A stretch of 64,000 nucleotides of DNA from Sphingomonas sp. Leaf242 (GCF_001422045.1 NZ_LMLW01000001.1:690972-754971); one strand, 5' to 3'; counted from the stretch's first letter, positions 8,412 through 18,348 are shown. Notes: generated from the sequence alone by a model not told the origin. Numbers and translations: made by a program.

Positions 8412-8614
8412 AGGCGTGCGCGCAGGCGGCATCGACCGCCCGCAATCGTGACACGACTATGGCATGGTCGATCGCCGCACTCACGCGCGCGAAGAAGTTG
8501 CCGAAGCTCGAAAAGCTGATCGAGAAATCTGCCAAGTCCGTTCGGAAGAAGAAGCCGATGGACTGGAAGCAGATGCTTGCCGTTGCCGAACGACTAGCCG
8601 GCAAGAAACTATAA
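8262..8614 (+). CDS. Frameshift extension of tail assembly chaperone (G-T-like domain)
   Basis: In the frame one base back from the chaperone gene an open stretch runs to TAA 8612-8614. It encodes EDPWDWARCFEIWCEIG, ATFWTQTPRLYASVVKA and a Lys-rich helical end (KKPMDWKQMLAVAERLAG). The FW-x-x-TPR motif is typical of the second chaperone domain that recruits the tape measure. No ATG, GTG or TTG precedes this motif in frame; the first ATG, at 8459, lies after it. A separate start would therefore lose the conserved part, and fusion to the upstream domain by -1 frameshift is the best explanation. The fusion would span 7950-8614. Confidence 0.75.
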
Positions 8615-8627
8615 GGGAGGGCGCGCG

Positions 8628-11600
8628 ATGGCTTCATCTATCATAGGCCAGTTGCGCGTCATTCTCGGCATCGACACGGCTGCTTTTGATCGCGGTCTAT
8701 CGGAAGCCGAGCGCAACATGGTGCGCGCCGGTGCCAGCTATCAGCGCATTGGCGACAAGATCAGCGGGATCGGCAAGTCGCTCAGCGTCGGCATCACCCT
8801 GCCGCTGCTCGCAATCGGCGGCGCATCGCTGAAGCTGGCGTCGGACTTCGAAGCGTCCATGAACCGCGTGCAAGCCGCGACGGGCGCGACCGGCGCGCAG
8901 TTGAAGGCGCTGCGCGACCAAGCGAAGGCATTCGGCGCGGACAAGAGCGTCACCGCGACGGCGAAGGACACCGCCGACGTCATGGAATCGCTCGCGAAGA
9001 ACGGGCTTTCCGCCACGCAGATATTGAATGGTGCGACCGGCGCCGTCCTGAAGCTCGCCGCTGCCAACGCAGCGGAGTTCGCGCCCGCTGCCGATCTCAC
9101 GACCGACATCATGCAGCAATTCGGCAAGAGCGCCGCGGACATGAACGGCGTTGTCGACAAGCTCACCGGCGGCATGCTGGTGTCGAAGTTCGGCTTTGAC
9201 GACTATCGGCTCGCGATCGGGCAGGTCGGCGGCGTCGCCGGCGGGCTGGGGCTGTCGTTCGAGGATACCAACACGGCCCTCGCCGCGACGTCCGCACTGT
9301 TCGCTTCCGGCTCCGATGCCGGCACCAGCTTCAAGACGTTCCTGACCTCGCTCAACCCGAAGTCCAAGGAAGCGGGCGCCCTCATGAAGAGGCTCGGTAT
9401 CGATTTCTTCGATGCCACGGGGCGCATGAAGCCGCTCGCCGCTGTCGCCCAGCTACTGCAGGACAAGCTCGCGGGTCTTTCCGACAAGGCGAAGTCGGAA
9501 GCTCTGACGACGATGTTCGGCACGGACGCGATGCGTACGGCGGTCGGGCTCATGAACCAGGGCGCGTCGGGCCTCGCGCGCATCAACGGCGAAATCAACA
9601 AGGCGTCTGCGCAAGAGCAGATGGATGCCCGCATGAAGGGTCTATCCGGCGGCATTACGCAGCTGAAGAAGGCCGCCGAAGAGGCGGCTATCGCGCTTGG
9701 AGACACCGGCTTCCTTAGCAACGTCACGGCGCTGGTCGGCGGTATCACGTTGCTCATCCGCGCATTCGCTGGCTTGCCGGAACCGGTGCAGACCGCGCTC
9801 ATGGTCTTCCTCGGGATCGGTGCGGCCGTGGGGCCGATCGTCGCGATCGTCGGCAAGCTCGTCAGTGGCTGGGGCGTGCTCATCATGACGGCGGGCCGGC
9901 TTAGCGGCGTCCTCGCCACGACGGCGGCGGCAGCGGGCGGCACCGCCGCTTCGATGGGCGTGCTCGAAGTCGCGATGGCATTCCTCGCCGCGTCCGCATG
10001 GCCGATCGCGCTCGCCGCAATCGCGGCCGGGCTTGGGTATTGGGCGCTGTCGGCAGAAGAGGCCGGGCCGGCAACTCAGGCAGCGCAGAAGGCGCTCGAC
10101 GATATGAACGCGGCGCATCGCGTCGCCGAGCCCGTCATCAAGGCGACTGCCGAAGCGACCAATTCCGCGACGAGCGAGATGGAATCGGCGATCGTCAAAG
10201 CGCAGGAGCTCGCGACCGCGCTCTATGGCGTCGCAGCCGGGGCGAAGGCCGCAGCGCTCGAACTGGCGAAGCAGCAGCTGGCGGCGTCGAAGGCGCAGCT
10301 GGCGGAAGCGCAGAACACCGACGACCGCTCATGGCTGGGCGTCGCGCTGGGCGTGCCGAAGGGCAATTCGCGGCGCGATATGGCTCGCAACCGTACCGCG
10401 CAGGGTAACGTCGCGATCGCGCAGCGCTCGGTCGATACCGCTCGGGACGCATACACCACTGCAGTCCTCGATTCCCGCTTTCCGGCAGGGTGGGGCATGA
10501 AGGCCCCGCCAAAGCCGCAGGCCCCGAAATCGAACCCTGATCTCTCGTCGGGCGGCCGCACGCGCAAGCCGCGCGAAAAGAAAGACCGCACGGAAGAGCA
10601 TGCGCGCAAGCGCGAAGAGCTCGAGATTGAGGCGAAGATCGAGGCCTATCGCACCGGCGGCAATATGACCGCCGCGCAGGCGCTTCAGGATCGCGTCGAC
10701 CTTCTCAAGCAAATCGGCAGCTATGAGCAGACGGGCTTGTCCAAAGCGGAGGCACGCACCGCAGCCGAACGCGACATGAACTTGATCCGCGCCGCGCGCA
10801 GCAAGCAGATGGAGCAGGAGATTGCCGACGAGCGGCAATCGCTTGACCTCGACATCGCCCAGCTGACGGACAATCGTCAGTTGGAAGATAGCCTGTCGCG
10901 TCAGCGCGAGCTCAAGCAGCGCATTACTTTCTACCAGGAGCACGGGAAAGACCTGGCGGAAGCCGAGGCGCTTGCCCTAGCTGATCAGCTTCGCATGGAT
11001 GAAGCCCGTGCTGCGGTGCGTGCCCGTTGGATCGAGGATGATGCCCGGTCGCGTGAAATCGCGCTCGCCGAATCCCGCGGCGATAGCGAAGAGAGAATCC
11101 GCGCGCTCAAGCAACAGGAAGATATCATCCGCCGGACGCGCGAGCTTCAGGCAAATACGGGCATGAGCGAGGCGGATGCCACCGCGCAGGCCATGACAGA
11201 GGCGATGCAGGAAGAGCAGGTCCGTCAGCAAGGCATCTGGCGCGATACCGTCAAGGGCGGCTTCCGGGCAGCTATGGACGGCAACTTCGGCAGCTGGTTC
11301 CAGGGTTGGTGGAAGGACCGTGTCGCGAAGGGCATGGAGGATGCGTTGAACAGCCTCGGCGACCTGATCGCCAAGCTGTTCGCCAACATCGGTTCCGGCT
11401 CATCGGGTGGCTCCGGCGGCGGCATTCTCGGCTCAATCGGCAAACTGATCGGCGTAGTTGCAGGCGGCTCCGGCGGCGGCACCATCGGCCCGGTCGACAT
11501 GAGCGGCTGGGATGCCGGCGGGCCTATGAGCGTCGCGGATCCCAACTTGAAACTGCCCGGCTTCAAGACTGGCGGCTCTTTCAAGGTCGGCGGCATGAGC

Positions 11601-11840
11601 GGCATCGATCGCAATGTCGTGTCGTTCCGCGCCACGGCCGGCGAGATGGTCAACATCTCGAAGGGCGAGGACAACGGCCCTGTCGGCGGGAATGACAATG
11701 GCGGCATCATGGAGGTGCGTTTGCGCGACGAGATGCTCGACGCGCGAATCGTCCGCGGGTCTTCGAAGATCACGCAGGCCGGCATCTCGCAGAACAATCA
11801 GCAGCAATCGAAATACGCTGGTCGGAGGCTCGGGAAGTGA
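8628..11840 (+). CDS. Phage tail tape measure protein
   Basis: This 1070-residue protein sets tail length and is ejected with the DNA. The N-terminus holds the TP901-type core (residues about 55-330, with FEASMNRVQAATGATGAQLKALRDQA and GLSFEDTNTALAATSALFASGSDAGTSFKTFL). Two hydrophobic blocks follow (about 370-480). Residues about 640-880 are a long charged coiled coil. The C-terminus is Gly-rich, ending with an SFRATAGEMVNIS segment common to tape measures. GGGAGG lies 7 nt upstream of the ATG. The longest gene of the tail module sits right after the chaperone, as expected. Confidence 0.93.
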   Translation: MASSIIGQLRVILGIDTAAFDRGLSEAERNMVRAGASYQRIGDKISGIGKSLSVGITLPLLAIGGASLKLASDFEASMNRVQAATGATGAQLKALRDQAKAFGADKSVTATAKDTADVMESLAKNGLSATQILNGATGAVLKLAAANAAEFAPAADLTTDIMQQFGKSAADMNGVVDKLTGGMLVSKFGFDDYRLAIGQVGGVAGGLGLSFEDTNTALAATSALFASGSDAGTSFKTFLTSLNPKSKEAGALMKRLGIDFFDATGRMKPLAAVAQLLQDKLAGLSDKAKSEALTTMFGTDAMRTAVGLMNQGASGLARINGEINKASAQEQMDARMKGLSGGITQLKKAAEEAAIALGDTGFLSNVTALVGGITLLIRAFAGLPEPVQTALMVFLGIGAAVGPIVAIVGKLVSGWGVLIMTAGRLSGVLATTAAAAGGTAASMGVLEVAMAFLAASAWPIALAAIAAGLGYWALSAEEAGPATQAAQKALDDMNAAHRVAEPVIKATAEATNSATSEMESAIVKAQELATALYGVAAGAKAAALELAKQQLAASKAQLAEAQNTDDRSWLGVALGVPKGNSRRDMARNRTAQGNVAIAQRSVDTARDAYTTAVLDSRFPAGWGMKAPPKPQAPKSNPDLSSGGRTRKPREKKDRTEEHARKREELEIEAKIEAYRTGGNMTAAQALQDRVDLLKQIGSYEQTGLSKAEARTAAERDMNLIRAARSKQMEQEIADERQSLDLDIAQLTDNRQLEDSLSRQRELKQRITFYQEHGKDLAEAEALALADQLRMDEARAAVRARWIEDDARSREIALAESRGDSEERIRALKQQEDIIRRTRELQANTGMSEADATAQAMTEAMQEEQVRQQGIWRDTVKGGFRAAMDGNFGSWFQGWWKDRVAKGMEDALNSLGDLIAKLFANIGSGSSGGSGGGILGSIGKLIGVVAGGSGGGTIGPVDMSGWDAGGPMSVADPNLKLPGFKTGGSFKVGGMSGIDRNVVSFRATAGEMVNISKGEDNGPVGGNDNGGIMEVRLRDEMLDARIVRGSSKITQAGISQNNQQQSKYAGRRLGK

Positions 11841-12430
11841 TCGACCTTACTCACATAGAACAGACCATCGCAGAGCCCGAGCTTATCGACTTCGGCGCCA
11901 GTCTGTCGCCGTTCCTCGGCGGGCCCAGTCAGCGCTTGGACAGGCTCGGCACGCGCCATGCGATCTCGGTGCAGATGCCGACCATGAGCGTCGAGAGGGA
12001 GGGGCGGCTATGGATTGTTCGGCTGATCCGGGCGAAGCAGGAAGACTGCTTCGTCGAGTTTCAGCAGCCCGGCTTCAAGATCGGCATTCCTGGAAACTCG
12101 ATAACCGTGAGTGCCGCGGTCGACGGCGGGCGAGTGCTCAGCGTCACCGGCGGGCGGCCGGGCTATTCGGTCCGCGAAGGACAGGCGCTCACGCTCACGT
12201 CTCGCGGGCGCAGGTTCTTTTACCTTGCGAGCGCGCGGTCTGTGTTCAGCGCATCCGGTCAAACCCAGATCGAGCTGGCGGTTCCGCTTCGCGAGGAAGC
12301 GACGATCGGAGACTCCGTCGACCTGCGCAAACCAGTGATGGCCGGGCGCATCATGGAAGACGGCTGGAAGTGGTCGATCGACACTGCCCGCAATGTCGGC
12401 TTGTCGTTCCGGATTGAGGAAATCGCATGA
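11837..12430 (+). CDS. Tail protein, distal-tail-like (function unassigned)
   Basis: A 197-residue protein starting by ATGA overlap with the tape measure. It is beta-rich (WIVRLIRAKQEDCFVEFQQPGFKIG, FFYLASARSVFSASGQTQIELAVPL), ending in WKWSIDTARNVGLSFRIEEIA, with no membrane segments. In siphophages of this class the first gene after the tape measure encodes the distal tail or baseplate hub adaptor, and this product fits by size and place. No diagnostic motif was found, so the role is inferred from order. Confidence 0.7.
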   Translation: MIDLTHIEQTIAEPELIDFGASLSPFLGGPSQRLDRLGTRHAISVQMPTMSVEREGRLWIVRLIRAKQEDCFVEFQQPGFKIGIPGNSITVSAAVDGGRVLSVTGGRPGYSVREGQALTLTSRGRRFFYLASARSVFSASGQTQIELAVPLREEATIGDSVDLRKPVMAGRIMEDGWKWSIDTARNVGLSFRIEEIA

Positions 12431-13023
12431 GCGTCCTAGCCCCGGCGCTGGACGCCGAACTATCGAAGGACCGCGCGACGATCTTCGGCGCGGTCGGTAT
12501 CGACTTCGCTGCGAAATCCGTTCGGTTGCTCGACGGCTCTTCGGTGCTGACGTTTGCCGGGGCCAAGTTCCGCGGCGACGACCCCGACTATGGCTCGCTT
12601 CAAAGCATCGACGATTTCAGCGACGGATCGGGCGACGAGGCACCGGGCTTCAGCTTCACCCTGTTGCCGCCTTCGGCTGAAGCGGCCCTCGCCATGTCCC
12701 TTCCGAGCGACCAGGGCGCGAGGGTGCGCCTGTGGCTGGGCGCCCGCGACGACTATACCGGCCTCGTTGTCGGCGAGCCGTTGCTTCTGTCGGATGCGGA
12801 GCTTGACGTTCCGACGCTTGAGATCGGCCCGAACGAACATAGCGTGTCGTATGACGTGGTCGGCGGCATGGAGCGGTTCTTCGCGAGTGAGGAAGGCATC
12901 ACCCTGTCTCCGACATCGCACAAGGAATACTGGCCCGGCGAACTGGGGCTCGACTTCATCACCGGTGTGACCGAGCCCGTCTACTGGGGCATGAACCACC
13001 AGAGCTCGGTGCAGACCGCATGA
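12427..13023 (+). CDS. Tail baseplate-associated protein (function unassigned)
   Basis: A 198-residue protein coupled to its neighbours by 4-nt overlaps at both ends. The middle is acidic and beta-rich (ARVRLWLGARDDYTGLVVGEPLLLSDAELDVPTL), resembling baseplate proteins with an OB-like or hub domain, and it ends with EPVYWGMNHQSSVQTA. Gene order (tape measure, distal tail, this gene, NlpC-like, tip) places it where GTA and lambda-type phages encode a hub component. No family is recognised with certainty. Confidence 0.68.
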   Translation: MSVLAPALDAELSKDRATIFGAVGIDFAAKSVRLLDGSSVLTFAGAKFRGDDPDYGSLQSIDDFSDGSGDEAPGFSFTLLPPSAEAALAMSLPSDQGARVRLWLGARDDYTGLVVGEPLLLSDAELDVPTLEIGPNEHSVSYDVVGGMERFFASEEGITLSPTSHKEYWPGELGLDFITGVTEPVYWGMNHQSSVQTA

Positions 13024-13436
13024 CCGGCCTGATCAATCGCCGCGATGTCACTCAGGCGACGCTCGAGCATTTTGCGGGCAAGCCGTTCGACTGGCGGACG
13101 GGTGGAACCTGCGTTCATCTCGTCCGCAAACAGATTGTCGGGATGGGGCACAAGCCCCCGCCCATGAAGGAATTTCGCAGCGCGTTGTCCGCCAAGCGAG
13201 CGCTGAAGGCGAAGGGCTGGGCGAACCTCGCGGAGATGCTCGACAGCCTGCTCACGCGGATTCCGACGGCGCGGGCCGTTCAGGGCGACATCGTCGAGAT
13301 GCCGAGCGACGACGAGACCTTCGGCGCGCTCGCGGTGAAAATGGATAACGGCAGGATCATGGGATACCTCGCCGGGTCCGACCTGCTGACGATCGCGCAG
13401 CCCGCGGTCACCCCGATAGCAGCATGGAGGACGTGA
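13020..13436 (+). CDS. NlpC/P60-like (DUF6950-type) tail protein
   Basis: A 138-residue protein with the short block HFAGKPFDWRTGGTCVHLVRKQI, resembling the F-x-W-G-x-x-D-C nucleophile region of NlpC/P60-like proteins in tail-tip modules. The cysteine is present at about residue 37, but the residue before it is Thr instead of Asp. An expected second catalytic histidine is not obvious, so it may be a structural relative instead of an active peptidase. It precedes the tip protein, where lambda K and GTA peptidases are encoded. Confidence 0.7.
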   Translation: MTGLINRRDVTQATLEHFAGKPFDWRTGGTCVHLVRKQIVGMGHKPPPMKEFRSALSAKRALKAKGWANLAEMLDSLLTRIPTARAVQGDIVEMPSDDETFGALAVKMDNGRIMGYLAGSDLLTIAQPAVTPIAAWRT

Positions 13437-13437
13437 C

Positions 13438-15024
13438 ATGAAAATCGCCGCGTTCGCTGCCGTCGCCATATCCCTCGCCGCGGCGATCCCGACCGGCGGT
13501 GGGAGCCTGACGCTACTCGCGGCCGGCCTCGGCACATCGGCAGCAACGGCGACCGCCATCGCCGCCGGGTTCTCCGCTGCCGTCAGCATCGGCGCGGGCT
13601 TGCTCGCGAAAAAGCCGAGCGCGGGCAGCGGTTCACAGACCAACTGGTCGGCAGATCCCAATGCATCGATTCCGATCCTGTTCGGTCGCTCCGGTGTCGC
13701 CGGCGATATCAGTTATCGCAAGGGCAGCGGAGACGGCGACAAGAACAAGTATGAGACGATCAACACGGTCCTTTCGCTAGGTCCCGTGGCAAGCATCGAC
13801 GCACTGTTCTGCGATCGGAAGGCGGTGCCATTCACCGGCACGAACGCGAGCGGCCCGCCATTCTCGGAACGCTTGTGGATGGACAAGCAACTCGGCGCCT
13901 GTCCCGAAGCGGGTATCCTGAACACGGGTGTCGGCAATAAACCGGGCTGGACGTCGGCACACAAGATGTCCGGCCTCGCAGCCGACCAGGTCACAATGCT
14001 CTACGATGCGAAGGGCAAGAACACCTTCACGACTGAGCCCCAGATGCTGCGCGTCGGGCATTGGATATTGGCGTACGATCCACGCGAGGATAGCACCTAT
14101 CCGGGCGGATTGGGCCCGCAGCGGGTCGGCGATCAGACCACCTGGCAATGGTCAAATAACCCGTATGTCGTCGGTCTGACGTGGGCGCTCGGTTGGTTTC
14201 AGAACGGGAAGCGTCGCGCCGGCGTAGGGCTTCGCCCCGGTCAGATTGATATCGGCAGCTTCGTCGAGGCGGCGAACATCGCGGACCTGAACGGCTGGAC
14301 GATGGGCGGACGGGTCACGACCGGCGACGACAAGTGGGAAGTGCTGAAGGCGATCCTTCAGGCCGGCGGCGGCGAACCCATTCGCGACGGCGCAATCCTG
14401 TCGTGCCTCATTCAGGCGCCGCGCGTCTCGATCGCCACGATCGGGGCGGGCGACTTGATCGGCAAGGCTTCGGTGCCGCGATCCCGTCCGCGCAAGGAAC
14501 GGATCAACGGCGTAATCCCGAAGTACCGATCCGAAGAACATTTTTGGGAAGAGGTCTCAGGCACGGTCGCGCGCATTGATCCGTTCGTCGCCCAGGACGG
14601 CGGCACCCGTACGCAGGAGGTCGCCTATCAGCTTGTGCAAGTCGAGACCGGGCAAGATGCATCACAGCCGACGCAACTCGCCGGCTATGACGTCGAGCTT
14701 TCACGCGAGCGCATGCCGATCCAGCTGCCGCTGAAGCTGCGGTGGATTGGGTACCGCGCCGGCGATTGCATCTCGTGCGGTATCAGCGAGCTCGGGCTGA
14801 CCGATGTTCAGCTGATCATCATCAAGCGTTCGCTCGATCCGGCAAGCGGCGCGGTCACGTTGACGGTGCGAACCGAAGACCCCACCAAGCATGCTCGGGT
14901 TTTTGCCCTGACGGGCTCCGTTCCTCCGGTCACGACCTTCAGCCGTCCGGACCTGCCAAGCGAGTATGCTCTTGAGATGCTCGGAGATGGCTCGGTCGTC
15001 GATGGTCAGGTGCCTCTAGCATGA
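13438..15024 (+). CDS. Tail tip / baseplate hub protein (gpJ-like)
   Basis: A 528-residue protein. The N-terminal 60 residues are hydrophobic and Ala/Gly-rich, a feature of many gpJ-like tip proteins. The NWSADPNASIPILFGRSGVAGDISY block is the typical entry into the tip domain. Later segments (NPYVVGLTWALGW, RSEEHFWEEVSGTVARIDPF, LRWIGYRAGDCI) fit the hub and fibronectin-like linker region. GGAGG precedes the ATG. It is followed by an ATGA overlap to the fibre gene, as expected for the receptor-recognition end of the tail. Confidence 0.82.
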   Translation: MKIAAFAAVAISLAAAIPTGGGSLTLLAAGLGTSAATATAIAAGFSAAVSIGAGLLAKKPSAGSGSQTNWSADPNASIPILFGRSGVAGDISYRKGSGDGDKNKYETINTVLSLGPVASIDALFCDRKAVPFTGTNASGPPFSERLWMDKQLGACPEAGILNTGVGNKPGWTSAHKMSGLAADQVTMLYDAKGKNTFTTEPQMLRVGHWILAYDPREDSTYPGGLGPQRVGDQTTWQWSNNPYVVGLTWALGWFQNGKRRAGVGLRPGQIDIGSFVEAANIADLNGWTMGGRVTTGDDKWEVLKAILQAGGGEPIRDGAILSCLIQAPRVSIATIGAGDLIGKASVPRSRPRKERINGVIPKYRSEEHFWEEVSGTVARIDPFVAQDGGTRTQEVAYQLVQVETGQDASQPTQLAGYDVELSRERMPIQLPLKLRWIGYRAGDCISCGISELGLTDVQLIIIKRSLDPASGAVTLTVRTEDPTKHARVFALTGSVPPVTTFSRPDLPSEYALEMLGDGSVVDGQVPLA

Positions 15025-15851
15025 CGGTATCGGTCAGATTTCAAATCGCCGGCCATGCGGCGGCGGAATGGACGCAGGGCAATCCGGTGCTGCTCGATCG
15101 CGAGCTCGCCGCGGAGCGCGACACTGGCAAGTTCAAGCTGGGCGACGGCACGAAGGCTTGGGCGGACCTGCCCTACCAGCCGTTTTGGTCGCGCTGGGGC
15201 CGGATCGACGGGCAGATCGCCGATCAGCCGGACATCGCCGCCGCGCTAGCCTTGCAGCTGTTGAAGTCGGCTAACCTGTCGGACCTCGCAAACATAGTCG
15301 CAGCCCGCACGAACCTCGGGCTCAAGGCGCTGGCGCTGCGGGACAAGATCAGCGGCGACGACTGGAACGGTACGGCGCTCAGCATCGCGAACGGCGGGAC
15401 CGGTTCGGGAACGGCGGCGGGCGCACGAACCACGCTTGGCCTCGGCACGGCGGCGACCTTCAACACCGGCACCAACGGCGGGGCAGTCCCGCTTCTGAAT
15501 GCGCCGAACTTTTGGTCGGCGATCCAGAGCTATCAAGCGCGAATCGTCGGGGCGCAGGGGGCCGGCGCGCTCGGGATCGATATGGCGACGAACGACAATT
15601 ACGCGTCGTTCCGTATAATCCAGAACGCCAAGTCCGGCGGCGATGGCCTGTTCATCGGCTACAACAGCGCGAACGGCGGATCCACAAAGCTCTATGGCGG
15701 TAGCAGCGTCGTCCGGATCGAGGTGCAGAGCGCCTATGTCCTCGTGCCTGGCCTGAAGAACGCGGCCGACGATACCGCGGCGGCGACTGCGGGCGTCCCC
15801 GTCACTGGCCTCTACCGCAATGGCTCTGCGCTGATGGTCCGAGTCGCCTGA
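15021..15851 (+). CDS. Phage tail fibre protein with Mtd-type N-terminal domain
   Basis: A 276-residue protein. Residues about 1-55 (FQIAGHAAAEWTQGNPVLLDRELAAE, FKLGDGTKAWADLPY) match the small virion-anchoring domain found at the start of many fibres and major tropism determinants. It is followed by fibre shaft sequence with repeated SDLANIVAARTNLGL and GARTTLGLGTAATF units, then a beta-rich tip. No reverse transcriptase or template repeat is seen nearby, so there is no sign of a diversity-generating system. Confidence 0.78.
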   Translation: MTVSVRFQIAGHAAAEWTQGNPVLLDRELAAERDTGKFKLGDGTKAWADLPYQPFWSRWGRIDGQIADQPDIAAALALQLLKSANLSDLANIVAARTNLGLKALALRDKISGDDWNGTALSIANGGTGSGTAAGARTTLGLGTAATFNTGTNGGAVPLLNAPNFWSAIQSYQARIVGAQGAGALGIDMATNDNYASFRIIQNAKSGGDGLFIGYNSANGGSTKLYGGSSVVRIEVQSAYVLVPGLKNAADDTAAATAGVPVTGLYRNGSALMVRVA

Positions 15852-15897
15852 TCAAACCTCCCCTCCGATCACCAATTCAAATCAAGGGTAAATCCTT

Positions 15898-18348
15898 ATG
15901 TCGAACGTCGCCCTGCTGCCCATCGTGGCAGACCGGTATACTCCGTGCGTCCGCACGATCCGCATCGTCGGGCTCAATCTGACGGGTGCCACCATGCGCG
16001 CGCAGGTTCGCGCCGTCGGTGACACGCCCGGCGCGCCGCTGGTCGATCTCCAGACCGTGACTAACGGCAATGCGGAAGGCTTGCGGCTCGTGTCGGTAGT
16101 CACGGCCGCCGGCGTGACGACGAGCACCGTCGAGATGGTGATCAACGAAACGACGATGGAGGCTCTGCCGTATGAGGGGGAACTTGGCGATGCGACCGAT
16201 CTCGCTTGGGATTGGCAGGCGACCCTTTCGGGGCGCAAGCGGCGCATCGCCAAGGGCGCCTTCCGGATCCTCGGCGATGGTGTGACGGGGGCAGACATGG
16301 CGCCCTATGATCGCGGCGAGGCCTATGGCGGCGACCAGTCCGACACGAACGGGATGACGACCGGCGCGACGCTGACGTTCGGGGATGACGTCGTCACGAT
16401 CACGATCGATGGTGCCGACCAGTTGGCGGTCATCGTTGCCGAGGCGGAAACCGCTGCCGATCGCGCCGATGCAGCAATTGCCATCGCGCTCGCGGCTGCC
16501 GATCGCGCGCAGGCCTATGCGAACCAACTGCCTGACTTCGTGCAGGGCAGTCCCGGCGCAAGCGCGACCGAGGTCGGCTTGTTCGCTGCGGCGAAGGGAA
16601 TGACCTTCGTGTCGGCTATCAACCGCATCCGGACGACCGGCCGGCAACTGCGCGGCGATGGCGGCGCAGCGTGGTATGTTCGCTGGGTCGCGCCGATGCC
16701 TGCCCTTGCCGCAGGGCAGCAGGATTTCAGCTGGTTCCAGGCGGCAGACGCCTCGCGATGGGTGCTTGAGGCTGGGCAGCCATTCTATCCGCAGCAGTTT
16801 GGCGCGATGGGCGATCCGAGCCTAACGCGCACGACGATCGCGCAGAACATCGCCGTCGGATCGCGGGGGCCCGACGAAGCCGCAGCGATCAACGCCGCGC
16901 TGCTCGCGCCGATGGTCCGCGAACTGATCGTCACCGCTCAACACTGGTTCGGCACGGATATTCGCAAGCCCTCGGGCAAGCATCTGCGCGGGCTTGATCG
17001 CGCGACGTGCGGTTTCCATCGTATCCCGCTGATCGGCAACCAGGCCCGCCCGCAGTTCGGCGTATATTCCGAGGACGACGATAGCGGCTCGTTCTCCGAT
17101 TTCTTCGTGAACTGCCAGCGCTCAGGCTACACCGGTGCGCCGGGCAGCAATCAGCAGCAGCTGCTCAACCGATGCTCGGGTCTGATTATACGTCGCGACA
17201 GCCGCAACGTGCGAGCATCGCGCGTCGATGTCCTGAACAGTCACGGCTACTCGCACTACACCTGCGCGGGTTCGGCAGGTAACGCCGGACCAACGCCAAA
17301 GGACACCATCCGCGAGGACTGCCGAGCCTACAACGGGCAGACCGGTTTCGAGGAAACTGGCCTCGGCCTGACGCATGAAAATATCGACTGCTCAGTCTAC
17401 ACCGACCCGCTCGACGGGGGCATCGTGCTCCCGATGGAATGCGCTTTCCATAGCTATTCCGGGGTCGCGTTCATTCGCCGCATCCGGTGCAGCTTCATCG
17501 GTAACGCGCCTGCCGTCCTCGACGCGATCGCCGACGGCGTCGATAGCGGCACGATCATCAATATCGATTGCGACTATGAACCGACCGGCGGGCAGGCGGC
17601 GATCATCATCACCAACCCCGACCCGGCCGGCGTAGGAAACCCGAACAACGCGGGTCGTCGCATTCAGAAATATATCATCCGTCATACCAGGGCCGTGCCC
17701 GCCCGTATCTTCGATAACCAAAAATCGCCCTATGCGGTCCAGGCCGATAATGCCGCGGTGTCGATCGAGGGCGGCGAGTTTCGCGGCCTCGGCATCACGG
17801 CCAGCACTGGCGCGGTCGTCGACATCCGCAATGGCGCTGTAGTCGAAGGGTCGCGGTCGGACGGGCTGTTCCTGTTCGCGCTCAACATCGACGGAACCGG
17901 TTTGATCAACTGGTACGGCAAGGCCGGGTCCGTGACGGCCATCAACACCACCGACCCAAATTTGGCGCGTCCCGGCGCCGATTTTGGGGTCACCTTCTAC
18001 GACTTCCCGAAGCTTTACCCGGCGAGCGGCGCGGGCGGCTATACGCTTCCGCCATATCGCCAGCGTGTCCGTGGCGAGAAAGCGCGAGGCGCATGGGGCT
18101 CGTACAACCCGACCGCCGACAACCTCAATCTGTACGTGAATATCCCGCTACAGACCTCAGTCGCGTCCCGAGATCTGACGGATATCAGCCTGACGCTCCA
18201 TGCTCCTGACGGCACCGTCGTTTGGCCGAAGGGCGTCACCGTCACCTACGACTGGCAATCAGACGCAGAGCTTCAGGTGAGGATCGGTGGAACCGACCCG
18301 CTGAACAACTTCGGCCTTCGCTACAGCATCTTGGAGTGGACAGCATGA
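15898..18348 (+). CDS. Beta-helix phage tailspike protein
   Basis: An 816-residue protein preceded by AAGGGT. Residues 1-160 form a virion-attachment region. Residues about 165-210 are an Ala-rich coiled coil (AEAETAADRADAAIAIALAAADRAQAYANQL). Residues about 300-640 show short beta-strand repeats of a right-handed parallel beta-helix, with many Asp/Asn turns and segments such as RRDSRNVRASRVDVLNSHGY and HENIDCSVYTDPLDGG. Such spikes bind or cleave host surface polysaccharide. The C-terminal 100 residues form a separate beta domain. Catalytic residues cannot be fixed by eye. Confidence 0.75.
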   Translation: MSNVALLPIVADRYTPCVRTIRIVGLNLTGATMRAQVRAVGDTPGAPLVDLQTVTNGNAEGLRLVSVVTAAGVTTSTVEMVINETTMEALPYEGELGDATDLAWDWQATLSGRKRRIAKGAFRILGDGVTGADMAPYDRGEAYGGDQSDTNGMTTGATLTFGDDVVTITIDGADQLAVIVAEAETAADRADAAIAIALAAADRAQAYANQLPDFVQGSPGASATEVGLFAAAKGMTFVSAINRIRTTGRQLRGDGGAAWYVRWVAPMPALAAGQQDFSWFQAADASRWVLEAGQPFYPQQFGAMGDPSLTRTTIAQNIAVGSRGPDEAAAINAALLAPMVRELIVTAQHWFGTDIRKPSGKHLRGLDRATCGFHRIPLIGNQARPQFGVYSEDDDSGSFSDFFVNCQRSGYTGAPGSNQQQLLNRCSGLIIRRDSRNVRASRVDVLNSHGYSHYTCAGSAGNAGPTPKDTIREDCRAYNGQTGFEETGLGLTHENIDCSVYTDPLDGGIVLPMECAFHSYSGVAFIRRIRCSFIGNAPAVLDAIADGVDSGTIINIDCDYEPTGGQAAIIITNPDPAGVGNPNNAGRRIQKYIIRHTRAVPARIFDNQKSPYAVQADNAAVSIEGGEFRGLGITASTGAVVDIRNGAVVEGSRSDGLFLFALNIDGTGLINWYGKAGSVTAINTTDPNLARPGADFGVTFYDFPKLYPASGAGGYTLPPYRQRVRGEKARGAWGSYNPTADNLNLYVNIPLQTSVASRDLTDISLTLHAPDGTVVWPKGVTVTYDWQSDAELQVRIGGTDPLNNFGLRYSILEWTA

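Noticed and set aside
15021..18348. Possible diversity-generating retroelement because of the Mtd-type fibre domain
   Set aside because: No reverse transcriptase, accessory gene or template/variable repeat pair is visible; only the anchoring domain matches.
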